Of a stretch of 64,000 nt of DNA, positions 24,734 to 43,000 are shown piece after piece. Made by a program: the position numbers and the translations under genes. Source of the stretch: Amphimedon queenslandica (taxonomy: Eukaryota; Porifera; Demospongiae; Haplosclerida; Niphatidae); contig NW_003546301.1 of the NCBI RefSeq assembly GCF_000090795.2, positions 124,001-188,000 of the forward strand, given 5' to 3'. Each line of letters opens with the position of its first letter. Position 1 is the first letter of the stretch. The notes beneath the pieces are model-generated. The model had not been told where the DNA came from. It made no database searches and saw nothing but the letters and a program-made list of their open reading frames with translations.

Positions 24734-27700
24734 TCAACAACATACATCTTGCAACTTGTTGATCTGTCTCAAAAAGTAATCGCCATATCTTCGAGCCACT
24801 TTAGTATCAGCAATATGAATCATATCCTAGTTATGACCAAATCAATTCAAATTGGTTGTGAGAGGCATATACACTTACACCATCAATATAGAAATCTATA
24901 TCAGAAGCAGCTTGAGCATCTGATGCCATCTGGCCTACTAGAGTAGATGTTCGTTGTCTATGCTAAAGAAAGTGATGATAATGCTTTACGAACATTGTCA
25001 GACCAAGCGGGTGTTAGGGACACTTAATCTCCCAAATTTAGCTGCCTCTTCTAAACTTTAAAAATCATTTTGCTAAGGTGTCATTAAATGCCCTATTTTG
25101 GTTTCCCTCTAGATCTAACAATGTGCATGAAAATGAACTATATATATATATACACACCTTAAAACGAAGCAGAAGTTCACACAATGCAGCTTCATCCTGA
25201 CAATGATTAAAATAATAATAAAGAAGGAATTTAATACTTTTTCTAGAAATGAAGCTAACTTTGCTACAGGCATCGTGGTGTAAAACTTGAGGTAACTGAT
25301 AAAGATTATATTTGGAATAGATTATAAAAGGCATTAAGTACATGTACCTTCTGATTACTGGCAATATCAATTGTGGCTCTAAGTCTCTCATAAAGAGACT
25401 ACATTGATGTTCAGTTGGGGCCTATAAGTAAATGAGGACACAATAGAAATGAAGTTACATTTTTTACTTTATAATTATAGTTATCTGGCAATGCATCATA
25501 ATCAGGAGCTACAGGTGAAATAAACTTTGGACAACATTGTGTAAAGAGCTTTTTAAAAGTTGCTGCATCACTAAAAGAATTAAATATCATATATAATGAA
25601 AGAAAGAACTAGTAATAAATACCCATCTTGTAACTTCGACATATCTTCTTGAAATCTTCTATCCTTCAATTGAGTATTGACTGCTTCATCTACATGCTAT
25701 ACTAGTTAAATAAATAATTGTATTACAGGTATTTTAAAACCTGAGGATATAGTGTCAGAACCATTGCTAGAATGTATAACATTTGGTCATTCTGCTTCAC
25801 AACCTGTTATGATGATGGATTATAAATTAGGATAAAAGATGATAAAAATACCAAATCAAGCTGATAGGACTTAGGCTGAAAATGTTGTTTAACTCTTTGA
25901 ATAAATACAATGATGTTTGAAAATACACGTACAGTGTCCTATTAAATTAACAAGTTCATTATGTAATTTAACTTGTAACTTACTCTATACTTTCTAGTCA
26001 TAAAATAGGAAAATCCCAAATAATAATATAACGCTATTTGACTTGCAGGAACTCTAGTAGTTGCCAATACCTTGCAGCAAAGCAATGACACTATAATTAT
26101 AGTACTATTGTTATACTTTCTTCGAAAGCTGCAGATTCTCAACAGAGCTAAGAGCAGCATGGTAATCACCAAGCTGACAGTGAAGACGTAACAGTCCGAT
26201 CAAACTAAAATATCCTAAATTCTTGTACAATAAATGTGTACCAAAATTTCCAGCCACAGAGTCTGGGTCATTTCCAGCCATAAATGCTTCCAACTAGAAA
26301 ATAAAATATGCAATACAAATATATATTAGCACACTAATATTGAAAGTGAGTAAGACATTGACCTCTCCAAAATAAAAAAATGGTTATTATTTGTTTACAG
26401 CTAATTTTAACAAAGGCTGCTACCTACATTTTGTACATTAAAAGTGCATAAAATGATAAAAGGAGTAAAACACCAATGCTTTTTACGGTGGCTTCTAAAG
26501 TTGACTAGCTGGTATTCATGACTGGCTGCTATGAACCAGATTGCTGCGTCATTGCATGGTTACTTAGGCTACCTTAAGGTTACTTTTAAATGCGGGTACT
26601 ATTAATTGCGAATTTTGCGTTTGGGTTAAAATCGCAATTATTAATATGCGCAATTATTAATATGCGCAATTATTAATAATGACATCATCATGCCATATAA
26701 CTATTAGTAATAATTACTTAATCGCAATTTTTAATACCAGCAAAATCTCCTCGTGCTAAAATCGCAAAATTTAGTACCCGCAATTAAAAGTCACTCTAAG
26801 GTATCAGTTTGTTACATGAAAAATCTTCTATATAGTCAATGGAGCATAAAGTTGAAATTTTTCAACTTCATGAAACATGTTTAAAGCTCTATTGACTCCT
26901 GTATAAAAGATGTTTCATAAAACATAAGTTCATGAAACAAGTTTCATGGTGTATGGTGGCTTTAAAACTCTCAAAAAGCAAGTTATTCACGGACTATCTA
27001 CCATCAAATACTAGCTAAAGCAACAATAGAGCCTAGTAGAAAATATTGCGATGGTATACTACGTGATAACTTGTCAATCTAGTTGTGCTCGATAAAGCAA
27101 CATGTACAGTATATAGTTGCTACATGTAGTTGGAAAAGCATGAAGTGATTGATGATGAAGTACATGTAGCATCATCAAAAGACTCAGTGACTGGGTTTAT
27201 GAGCTTAGTGAACATAGAACACACACATTTAATTGGCTCTTATTGTTGCATACAACTCTTATCTCTTGTCAAACATTTATAGATTTGAACTACTTTTTTT
27301 GAACACTAGCACCTTGTGTACATAAATGAAATCATACAATAAAAAGAAGGTTTAAACAAATTGCCATGTCTTAATTTAAAGACACCATAAAGCTCTATTA
27401 CTCAAACAGCAAAAAATGCTATGACAATATAATAGACAAAAGCCACAAATACTGTTGGTTACACTGCAGTTCTTACATGTACATAACACAAAAAGTAACT
27501 TTTCAGAAGAAAAAACTAATTTATGTGTAGATAAAGCCAATTGAGACTTAGGAAAATAGACTGACTGAATGAAACGCACCAAAATCAAGTACATAGTCCT
27601 ATTCACTGATGATAATCATGACAATAAATGCCAAGTTTCATATGATCTTTCAAAGCTTTGGCTTACATTTGAGGGCTCTCCTGTACTGTATATACATGTA

Positions 27701-29866
27701 CAACCATAACTTAAACAGAGTTTTCCTTAAGAGAGCCTTCTGTTTGCATGAGTACATGTATGCAAAACTTTTATTCAAAATATGAAAACATGCAAAGTGG
27801 TCAAACATACATGTACCTGCTTATTTATATTTGACTTTTCCACAAGAGAATACAGCACATTCAGAACTCCATGAATGTTCCATACCTTACAATATTGTAT
27901 AAAATGAAAGGTAGAAAATTTCTCTAACTTTTGAATCGTCTTTCAGCATTTTAATCTCATCAGCAGATCGGCTTGTTAGCTTCCCACGAAACTGCACAAA
28001 ACTTTGAAACTGCAAAATAATAAAGCACGTTTAGAATACAAAATTTAATTACCTGATAAATAAATTCATCAACAATGTCCCACAACCATTGGTTAGGTAA
28101 CTCAATGTCAACAGGTTTATCAGTATCTGATAGAGTAGATACGTGTACATGTAAATATAACAGACAATTAGTCAATTTCATGTTTCACTTACTAAGAATG
28201 GCATCAAAAAAGTCACAGTACCTCTGAAAGGATTCAAAACGATGTTCAATAGTAGGCTATAGTGTAGACATCAACGAATAAAAAAATATCAAAATAGAAA
28301 AGTACTTTATGCTTGGCATATATGTGTCGATACCGAAGCTCCTCAAACAGAATCAGAAAAATTTCATCTTTATTAAAGTATAATTTGACTACAAATACAA
28401 ACTAATAAAATATACCATTATTTACAAAAGGAGCGATTCTTTTTGCCTCAGGCCAAGGAAATTCTTTAAAGTAACGATCTGAGAGACGATTAAATTCATT
28501 CTCATAGATGTTAAGAATTTCAGGTACAACCTTAAAATAAAATAAATAGTAATGTATAAAATACATAATTTTAAAAAAACAAACATGAACATGAATACAA
28601 GTTATCACAAATACTAAAACCTATGTACCTTGTTTTTAATTTGTTTATAAAAATAAGGAAGAAACTGTTTGACTTCTTCTGGAATGTACAAATCAGGATG
28701 GTCCTCTTCGGTTGGGGGGACTGATGCATTGCTTCCTTGTGAGGCTGTTGCTTCATATGATGTACCTATGGAAGGAAACATGTAATTTGTATTATATACA
28801 CTATTATACTACATTTATAAAATTGAATTCATTTCCTCCCGAAATAATAACATACAGTAAATAGTCTTGCCACAAAATTAAAAATACTTTAACAGATATA
28901 CTGCTGTTAAAATAAGGTAAATATGAAATTAGCAAGGTATGAGCAAGTCCTTGCAAAAGGAAGGACCATAATCCAAATTAAGATTTTAAAAACATGTGCA
29001 CTAAGTTGCCAAAGCCTTCTTAAGAAGCGGTTAACCTCACATTATCTAGAAAAGGTATGGTGACAAGCTTTCAAGTGTGGTACTGTACTATTCTCTGACT
29101 CTACCTCCCTTCAGTGACTTACTGCCACTAAAAATGAAGCTAGATCATTCTGATTTCTGCTGATCCAGGTGCACTTATAAATGATGAACAGAAAGTTATG
29201 CTACATAGCTTTGTTTGAGGAAAGAATATCGTTGGAGTTTGACAAGAGCATGGTAGTATTAAATGTTGGGTCTGTGCCTACTTAGTAATAACAAGAGTAG
29301 ATCTAATGATCTACTCTTGGTAATAATTATTTCAATTTATCAGTTGATTGTTATTTGTACATGTCAAAAATTGCTCATCGTACGGTCTATTTAATTGACA
29401 ATGCCTATCACAAATATTAATTACGCATGGAATTTTTCTATGTCACCCATTAACATAATCATTGGACGCTCAGTATCTACATAGGTACACTGTACCAACC
29501 GATTGAGACATAAAGGTAAGGACAAATCTACATGTACACATCACCGTATAAAAAGGAAATGTAATTCTAGTGAAACCTACTATTATGGACACATTGGGAC
29601 CCAATAATACTGTCCTGATTATATAATATGCCTATATTAGTAGCTTGCTTAGTGCAATTACATACAATGACATTTACCTCGACAATTACTTAGTATTGGG
29701 CATAATTTAAACTACACTAGAATCTAAATACTATATCATACCCTGAGTGATGTTACGAGGGTCTACAACATATGGTGATGAAGAAACAGAGTGTCCGTAA
29801 CCCTAAAGTTGTAAAAGAGGAAAATCATTATAATTTCTAGACTGCCTCCGATTGCCTCACCTCCAT
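24734..29866 (-). CDS. EIF3L: Translation initiation factor eIF3 subunit L
   Basis: Twenty exons, all in phase, give 535 residues (human 564): 29861-29866, 29742-29802, 28629-28765, 28416-28530, 28306-28367, 28193-28256, 28053-28126, 27929-28009, 27817-27885, 26117-26293, 25984-26070, 25852-25938, 25741-25803, 25623-25696, 25468-25570, 25348-25421, 25238-25295, 25158-25196, 24879-24962, 24734-24826. Recognisable blocks are [49 protein letters not shown] (start of the PCI domain) and [18 protein letters not shown] near the C-terminus. The subunit is part of the eIF3 octamer that loads mRNA and Met-tRNA onto the 40S ribosome. The first coding exon holds only ATG GAG. The N-terminal acidic region is shorter than in mammals. 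It shares a 123-bp divergent promoter with the DEAD-box gene. Confidence 0.95.
26570..26803. mobile_element. Short inverted-repeat element in an EIF3L intron
   Basis: Ends TACCTTAAGG..TACTTTTAAATGCGGGTAC and GTACCCGCAATTAAAAGTCA..CTAAGGTA are inverted copies. The interior repeats GCGAATTTTGCG and CGCAATTATTAATATG blocks and can form a nearly complete hairpin. No coding content. Confidence 0.78.
29292..29319. mobile_element. 28-bp palindromic mini-element with 7-bp target duplication
   Basis: CAAGAGTAGATC at the left and GATCTACTCTTG at the right meet at a 4-nt centre. The element is flanked on both sides by GTAATAA, a perfect 7-bp direct repeat. Outer bases equal those of the 46982-47009 palindrome and the foldback at 52025-53147. 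It lies in an EIF3L intron. Confidence 0.75.
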
Positions 29867-29989
29867 TGTTCTAGAGCCACGTGGCATGCACACGAGTTTA
29901 TACAGTAGTTTTACGGAATTTTACTGACTTTTTCTTTCTGGTCATCTTGTCCACTGACTTGTGGCTACTGGAATTTTCATTTTTCAATA
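29867..29989. promoter_or_regulatory. Shared divergent promoter of EIF3L and the DDX5/17-type gene
   Basis: 123 bp separate the two start codons. There is no TATA box at a suitable place on either strand; a pyrimidine run (CTTTTTCTTTCTGG) on the helicase side may mark its transcription start. Both genes are highly expressed housekeeping types, which suits a bidirectional promoter. Confidence 0.6.
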
Positions 29990-35363
<5,374 letters not shown>

Positions 35364-35509
35364 AGAATGTGCTTCATCTGGTTTGACTTGATTATGTAAT
35401 AAACCCATCAGTCACATCTGTGTTGTATTATTTTAGCTAAAATTATTATGGTGTTTTAAGTGTAATTATTATTGTGATAATAAGTTATTAATTAAAAAGT
35501 AACGTCTAA

Positions 35510-36231
35510 CCATAGATAATAGAGTAAATGAAAGGGATTGGAAACGGAGGCGTGGGCGTAGCCCAACCTCCATTCATTTGTATTGCTGCTAGGCTGACAG
35601 AGGCTCGTTGAATTTTTTTGTCACAATTTACCCTTGATTTTCTTTCTTTTAGGAGCAATATCTCGCAAACAAGTGTTCCTATGCAAGTGAAATTAATGCA
35701 TCAAGAAGCCTAATGTTTCCTCTTTATAATTCTGTTTTCTATTGTACAGATAATTTTACCATGTTAATGTTATGGCACTTTTAAAACCATAAAATGTATT
35801 TTTTGCCATTATAATCCCTTTTTTGAAAACAAGCTAGAGTAAAATGCAATATCTTTATAATCATATGAAAGAGTTTCCATTTGCATATCGAATGATACTA
35901 GTTAGGGTTAGAATCCATGAAGCATGAGTTTGTTACTACAGAAAAAGGGCGGAAAATGAAAAAATTTTGTTGTACCTATAACTCGTTGCAAAATAATGTT
36001 GTAGAAGTAAAAACCTTGCTGCAGGTAGGCCAACACTTTCTATATCGAACGGTAGGTATATCATAAGTAAGCGTCCTCTTGGATCTCCATAAATATCCTT
36101 CGAAGTCCTTCCAGTACAGCCTCACTAATGGAGGAGATGGGAAATCAACCAGGTATTGGGCCGGTAACCAATAGCAACATCAACCAGCCTACGCCCCCGT
36201 TTCCAATCCCTGTGTACTCTAATATCTATGG
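35510..36231. mobile_element. Non-autonomous DNA element, CCATAGATA family, copy 2
   Basis: Inverted ends CCATAGATAATAGAGTA and TACTCTAATATCTATGG, with GATTGGAAACGG just inside the left end and CGTTTCCAATCCC just inside the right. Both flanks read TCTAA, a 5-bp target duplication. It fills the interval between the DDX5/17 and cytohesin genes, 52 bp before the cytohesin ATG, so it may contribute to that gene's 5' region. No transposase is present. Confidence 0.85.
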
Positions 36232-36282
36232 TCTAACGAGTTGCTCCTCCTTTACCACACCCATTAATTTTTCCTGTGAGGA

Positions 36283-39200
36283 ATGGCTACCGATATAGTG
36301 ATACCATCAGAAAGGGAACTGTCTCGTTCTGAAGAAGAAGAAGCTTTGTTAAGGAAAATAAGGCAAGAGAAAGAACAACTATGGTATGAAATACAGGTAT
36401 GCCATTAAGTTTAATCGGAGCTTCACTTTTGTCTCTGTAGGATTTGCGTCGTCAGATAATAGAAATTGACAATGATCTTGCTGCCTTGGATGAGGCTAAC
36501 GACGAGTAAGATAGTCAGTGTTTCTTAAATTTGTATCATAATTTGATTAATAGAGAAGTACGTCAAGCGAAAGAGAAACAAAGGTTGACTAGAACAGGGA
36601 GGAATAAGTTTAATGCCAATCCAAAGGATGTATGTGTCACTGAGAGTGCCATAATGACTGATAATAATTATCTTTGTGTGGTAGGGTATCAAATATTTAC
36701 AAATGCATAATTTACTGGGCGAGAGTAGCGAAGAGATAGCTCAGTGGCTATTTAAAGGAGAACTTCTTAGTAAACGATCGATAGGAGATTACCTTGGTGA
36801 AGGGTAAGATTTTCATTAATTTCTAGTGTCTGACATGTATATGTACAGGAAAGACTTCAATGTCGAAGTTCTTAAAAAGTTTATAGCACTACATGATTTC
36901 AAAGGAAAACTATTAGTAGATGCTATAAGGTATTTCTACATTATTATTGTACTCTTGGTTATTGTTTTTTATTATGACAGAGCTTTTTTGGGTAGCTTTC
37001 ATCTTCCGGGAGAAGCACAAAAAATTGATCGTATTATGGAAATATTTGCTGAGAGATATCTCTTTTGTAATCCTGATGGTGCCCTCAGTGATAAAGGTTG
37101 GGAAAGGTGGCATAGTGCTGCTTACATGTGTGCACTTTGTTTATAGATACTATTTATGTACTGTCATTTTCGGTTATTATGTTGCATACAAGTCTCCACA
37201 ACCCAAGTGTTAAGGACAAACCATCAATTGAAACCTTCATTAGTATGAATAGAGGCATTGATAATGGGAAAGATTTACCTTCTGAGCTTTTAACAGTAAT
37301 ACTATACTCACTATTATCTACATTGTGTATATGTGCCTTTTTACATGTGCCAAATAGGAATTTTATGAAAACGTTAAAAAGGAGGAATTTAAAGTTCCGG
37401 ATAGTGAAGGAGGGGGTGGATTAGCTGAGACTTTTTTCAATCCAGAGAAGGAAGGATGGTTGACAAAAGAAGGTAAAGTACAAAAGACTTGATTTGGTAC
37501 ATGTACATGTACATGTACATGTGCATGCATGTGAGATTGAGAATTTAAATGATAAACTTGACTGACCTTGATACTAATAGTGAAGTAATGTTTAACATCT
37601 AGCCAAGCTCCAAATGTTTAAACTTTTAAGGCCTTTGTGAGACTGATGCCCATTGATGTGCATCAATTTGGAACCACTCTAGTGTGAACACGATTAATGT
37701 CATTGATGCACATTACTTTTGCTAGTGTGAAAAGGCCTTTACATTGAATAGTACTGTATTATGATTGTTATCATATTACTGGGTCTTTGAAGTTTTGTGT
37801 AAGCATAAAATTCACTAATGCAATACTTCTGGAGGTGCTTTAATTGCCTCCTTTGTTTAACTACATGTATCTGTGCTTCAGGATTTCAAATTTTGATGGA
37901 ATCTATTATTGCCCAGGGCTTTAAGGTCTTTAAGCAGTTAAATATGGTCTCTGTCGCATTTTTGTCACAATGCACAACACCATTTGTATTCACATGTTAA
38001 ATGTATTGCAATCTTCTGAAATATTTAATGCATTGAAGTGTAGTGTGTATGGTATTATTATGTATCATAGAATTTTGGTGCACTGTATGTAACTATTAAA
38101 ATATACAATCATTTTTATGAAGTGCATGAAGGCATAACTATTATATGCATGTGTATGCTCACAATGTTGTTATGTTCAAGTGCCAACCTGCAAAATTTGT
38201 ATATAAGCATGATATCATAATTTAATTGTGCCATCAAAGATTCAGGTTCACCATGCAGTTATGCCCTGTAAAATTTCACATGCATTTCTGAAAAGTTTTA
38301 GCTAGATTAAATTTTTTGTACTCTGTGTTGGGACTCATCAGGACTCCTGTACTAATTCATTTGTGTTATCTATGGCTTGTTATAGCAGCTGTCATGTTTT
38401 TGTTATGTGCACCTTGATAGTGAGATTATCTTAACAATCTTTATCATAACTCATCAAATATTATTTTCGATTTCATATTTGCCTCTTAATATTATGTCTG
38501 CTTGTTTGTGCATGATCACTGAATTTCCAAAACTTCGTGTCAATTGATGAAATGAAAAATATCACTTTTTATTTTATGCATGTGCTTCTAGTGAAATGGA
38601 TTGTTGTATATAGCTGGAAACTTTTGAGGTGTTTAACTTTCAGGGATCCCACCCAAATCATTTAACTGTATTGTCTAAATTTTCATACATTTTAATTTTG
38701 ATAATCAGGAAAAACCATGAAAACAGCAAAAGTTGTTGACCTCAAAAGTTTTCAGGTATATGTATATGTGGATACAGTGTGCCGCCACAAGGTTGTTGTG
38801 TTTAAATTTTAATATAATCTGAGTAGTACAAGCTTCACCTACTACTCTATATCCCATGCAATTGATGTTGTATATGGTGTCCATAGTACTCTTCCTAGTG
38901 AAAGCAGATGTTTCTATGCCAAAAACCCACTTTTGTGTTGTAGTAGTGTCATTGGAAAGAGACGGAGAATATACTAAGTACATGTATACATTTCTGTGTA
39001 TATGCAGATGGGTCAGGACTTGTGCTTTCATATCCATGCACATGTAGCAACTACAGATATACTTGTCAATTTATGTGGTGATACATCTATGTATTATTGA
39101 AGACGTGAAAGCTATAAATACTGTATAGCGGGAAACATTGGCTGAGTTTTTTGGCAATTTGCAGATGAATGATAAAATCACCAAAATAAAATTCACCATT

Positions 39201-39873
39201 TTGCTTTCTCTTGAGTGTAGTCAATGACATGAGACCGCAAATTTGTAGAATTGCCAATATTACACACTGCCAAATATTCCTGCTATAATGGTATATAATA
39301 GCCATCTTCTAGTTTAATCACATCAGTAACTTCTTTTTAGGCGGCAAATACAAGAGCAAACATCGGAGATGGTTTATTTTAAAGGAGAATATGTTGTATT
39401 ATTTCAAACAACCTTCAGTAATGATTATTTTTGTTTCTTTAATAATTACTGCTAGTTTAGGATAGTGATCTAATTGGTAGCATTCCTCTTGATCCAGAAT
39501 TGAGTGTTAGAATTGTTGAGGATCCTAAAGCACCAGTATGGCTTTCTTGCAACTTAAGTATATCATTTATTATTTTGTAGGCTAATTGTTTTGAAATATA
39601 CTCTGAAACTGGTGTCATTAAGGCATGGAAGAAAGACTCTGATGGAAAAACTGTGAAAGGTTTGTCAACTGATGCTTAGTCCATTTATTATGATTGATTT
39701 TTAAAGGTAATCATGATGTCTATCGACTTGTAGCTGGATCAGCTGAAGAACGAGATGAATGGATCAAATGTATTCAAGTTAATTTACAACCAAGCTCTGT
39801 TTATGACTCTTTGACTCAACGTCGTCGTAAGATTACTGGTGTGCAGGGTTTAAATATTCCAGAAATGAACTAG
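36283..39873 (+). CDS. CYTH: Cytohesin (Arf guanine-nucleotide exchange factor)
   Basis: Twelve exons in phase give 410 residues, the usual length: 36283-36396, 36441-36505, 36554-36629, 36685-36803, 36849-36929, 36981-37096, 37147-37295, 37358-37472, 39341-39417, 39461-39535, 39581-39659, 39707-39873. The order is coiled coil (residues 10-60, [20 protein letters not shown]), Sec7 domain (about 70-260) with the glutamic finger in [13 protein letters not shown] and the loop [16 protein letters not shown], then a PH domain (about 275-395; [20 protein letters not shown]) and a basic end (RRRKITG). Cytohesins load GTP onto Arf1/Arf6 at membranes that carry PI(3,4,5)P3 or PI(4,5)P2, and act in vesicle traffic and adhesion. 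The long intron 8 carries an inverted-repeat element. It is convergent with the PLC gene; the stops are 156 bp apart. Confidence 0.95.
37473..39340. other. Long cytohesin intron
   Basis: 1.87 kb, much longer than the other introns of this gene. It starts with a TACATG tract (37499-37527) and ends with the 39119-39303 element; no supported exon lies between. Confidence 0.6.
39119..39303. mobile_element. Short inverted-repeat element (TACYGTATAGC type)
   Basis: Left end TACTGTATAGCGGGAAACATT and right end TATTCCTGCTATAATGGTA are imperfect inverted copies; blocks TTGGCAATTTGC and GCAAATTTGTAGAATTGCCA continue the pairing inward. It is older than its relatives judging by the mismatches. Confidence 0.65.
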
Positions 39874-40029
39874 TGTGTATGTAGTTGCAAATCAAGTCAC
39901 AATATTCACTGAGTGTTATAAGCATTGTTTTGTAGTGACCAATCTTAAAAACTTAAAAAAATATCAGTAAAAAATAATAATCAATAAAATATTTATCATT
40001 GTTGTTTTATCAAAAAATGGTATTTTTAT

Positions 40030-43000
40030 TCAATAAACATCCACATGTACTTCAAGAGTTTGCACCTCTCTGTCACTGCCTTCATCTTGTGATTGAATAT
40101 GGAACTGTGTCTCAGCTGCAGAAGTAGAGTCAATACTTTGGGAATCATGGTTTTGCTCAGCAGTAACTACTAAGTCATTTTCTGAAACGTTACCACTTCC
40201 ATTACATGTAATATCTTGCTCAAGTGAAGATGCTTGTAATTGTGCATGAGTTTCAAACTCAGTCTTAATCCATACAAAGATTCCAGACTCTGGTACAAGC
40301 TCACCGCTAGATTTACGCATTTGAATAAATTTAATTCCTATAAGATATTTTAATTTAGAATGTACATGTATTTTAATGATGAGTATACCTGGACACAAAC
40401 TAGATATAGCAATGCAATTCTGGCCAATAAGGAGTGTTCTGTCGCTAATCACACGAATGTAAAGAAGACACTACATAATAGTAACAAAAATTTAATAATA
40501 ATAATAATCTTTTGTTAAATATAATCTACTTGCTCACGCAATACATACATGTATACATTGTGTGTTATTACAATAACACCAATGCCATGCATTTGTTTCT
40601 CACCAATTCTGGCATCAATATGCGACGTTTCAGAGTATGTTGATTCTCTGGCCACTGAGGCCAGAATGAATCAACTGTTTCTGCCTTCATTATTTCACTG
40701 CAATCTTCAGGTATACCACAAAGGCTAATATGCACAGAGAAATTAGTAGATTTCCTCCCCAATGGAGCCAAATTCTGTCCAGACAGTAACTGCATATACA
40801 TAAACACAAGTATAACTGCTGCAATACAACTATTTTTACCTCAAGTTCAAAATTGCAAACAGGTACTAATGGGTGAGGCTCTTTCATGTTTACATCAAAA
40901 GGCTGCAAACATGCACCAGGATTTGCTCTTCTCATTATTTCAGGCTTGAGAATGTAACCACAACCTCCGTTTTGTCGAAAACGACCCTGATTCAAGTGCA
41001 TAAACATGTCTAGATTGATAGCATTAAAATAATTATGAATATCAAAAAAATTAATCACTTGTACCTGGTGTTTGGTAATTCAGAGCAACCATGTGAATCC
41101 CATGATTCCAAAATGGAATGGGGTCAAAATTACTAGAATCAATTCGGGAACCACGAGGATATGTTCTTACTAGCTGACGCTCAGAGCAACGCATCATTTC
41201 TGTTACAATGATAAGAATACTAGCTGACCATTCACAGAACAAATATATAAATACCTTTAGGAGACCGTTTACAATGCTTATCAAGGGAAATTTCTGAAAA
41301 AGAAAACATCTGACATATTGAGGTTAACTTCTGTTCAGTCCAACTCCATGGCTTAATTGAAGTACTCCGACAATAGACTATCAATTTTTTCAAGTCATCT
41401 GATGTTTCCTAACCTTTGTGTGATACAATAAATAATCTAATGATAGCTTACAGTGTATAATAGTTCTTGATCATCTTCAGGTATTTCAATGTTACCGTGA
41501 TGTTGTTTGACTTGACGTCTGAAACTTGATCCCTAAATACATGTACAGTACATGTCAGATCAAAAAGACACAACATCATCTCAGAACTTACTTCTCTGCG
41601 TACAGAACCTTTAGGTTCAAATATATACACATTTTTCTTATCAGTATCATTATCAGGTAACTTTTCATTAGGAGGGTTAGGAAGAGTTTGATTAGCAGGG
41701 TTATCAACTGCCTGTGCCTTTGCATCAGAGGTTCCAAGAAGATCCTAATAGTTATTAATGAAACACTAATTATAAAAATAATTTTTACCATAGAAGTTTT
41801 TTTCATCATCAGAAAGGCTTTGGAAGCCTAAATTTTCATAAAAAGAATACAAAAGCAAAATTATAAAATACCTTTGATGCTGTAGGTTTGCTTGACTATA
41901 ATTGAGAAATTATGATATGACTGCAAATTGATATGAAAAACTTACTTGTGCATGCCATGAACCCTTCAATAGTATTTTGCCTTGAAGTTCTAATGGTGAA
42001 GGCAATCGACGTCTTGAAAAATCAGGTCCCTCAACAAGATTTTCTGTAGGCAGCATACTTTGACCTAATTGATCTTTCAGCTCTTGCACAAAAATGGTAG
42101 CCATTTTAGCTTGTTGAGCACTGCTACAATGGTTCTCAATTGAGATAATGAGCGGATAGTGTGTCATTCGAAATGCATAGTCCTACAAAAGGTCCACAAT
42201 AAAAGATCAACAGTGCATCAAGATGTGACAAGTGTAGTTTCTACAAGTACATGTACATGAATAAACATTTTAGTAAGGAAAAAATGGTTGGAAATGGCTA
42301 CAAAACATGAGAAAGAATTAAAAGCTAAATCATTATCAATAATAAAGGTCAATTGTTTGAAGCATACAATATAGGGTTATAATATTTGTTACTTCATTTT
42401 TACCTTAATAGTGTGCACAACATCACTGAAGTTCAGCTTTGTTGTGAGGGTGTATCCATGATATATAATTGGTTCGCTTCCAAGATCTAAAATGAGGGAT
42501 ACATACAAGAGTGAATTTCATACAAGGGTTAATTATGCCTAACTATTATCCCAGCAGTCTATTTCAATACACCTGCTACCTAACAAGAGTGCCCTAGCAT
42601 AAGCATCAAGGGATGAAGTTCCTTTAATTTGATCTCCTTCAAGGTATGTGTTATGACTAGAATTAATAAAGTAATGGGACAGTGGCTGATCCATATCTTG
42701 ATAGACAGTATTGTGAAGAGGATTTACTGGAGAGTTTTGTTTACTACGAAGGAAGCTGCAATTAAAGAAACTAAATAAAATATTACTAAACATAAAAACC
42801 TTAAAAATCCAGCAAATGAAAGGAGACGGGTAGATTTCTTCCAGTTACTTGGCTTGTTGCTGCTGGTGAACTTCTTGAAAGATCTGTGATGGTGATCATG
42901 GAAACTGATCAATTCTTTTAGTCGATGGTGGCTACAATCTTCATCTTTCCACTAAAATTTGAGAATAAATATTTATTGCATTGCTGCCTTACATAGCACT

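Noticed and set aside
36826-37424. Long overlapping plus-strand frames across cytohesin introns
   Set aside because: They are read-through of real Sec7 exons into short AT-rich introns; the spliced model explains them.
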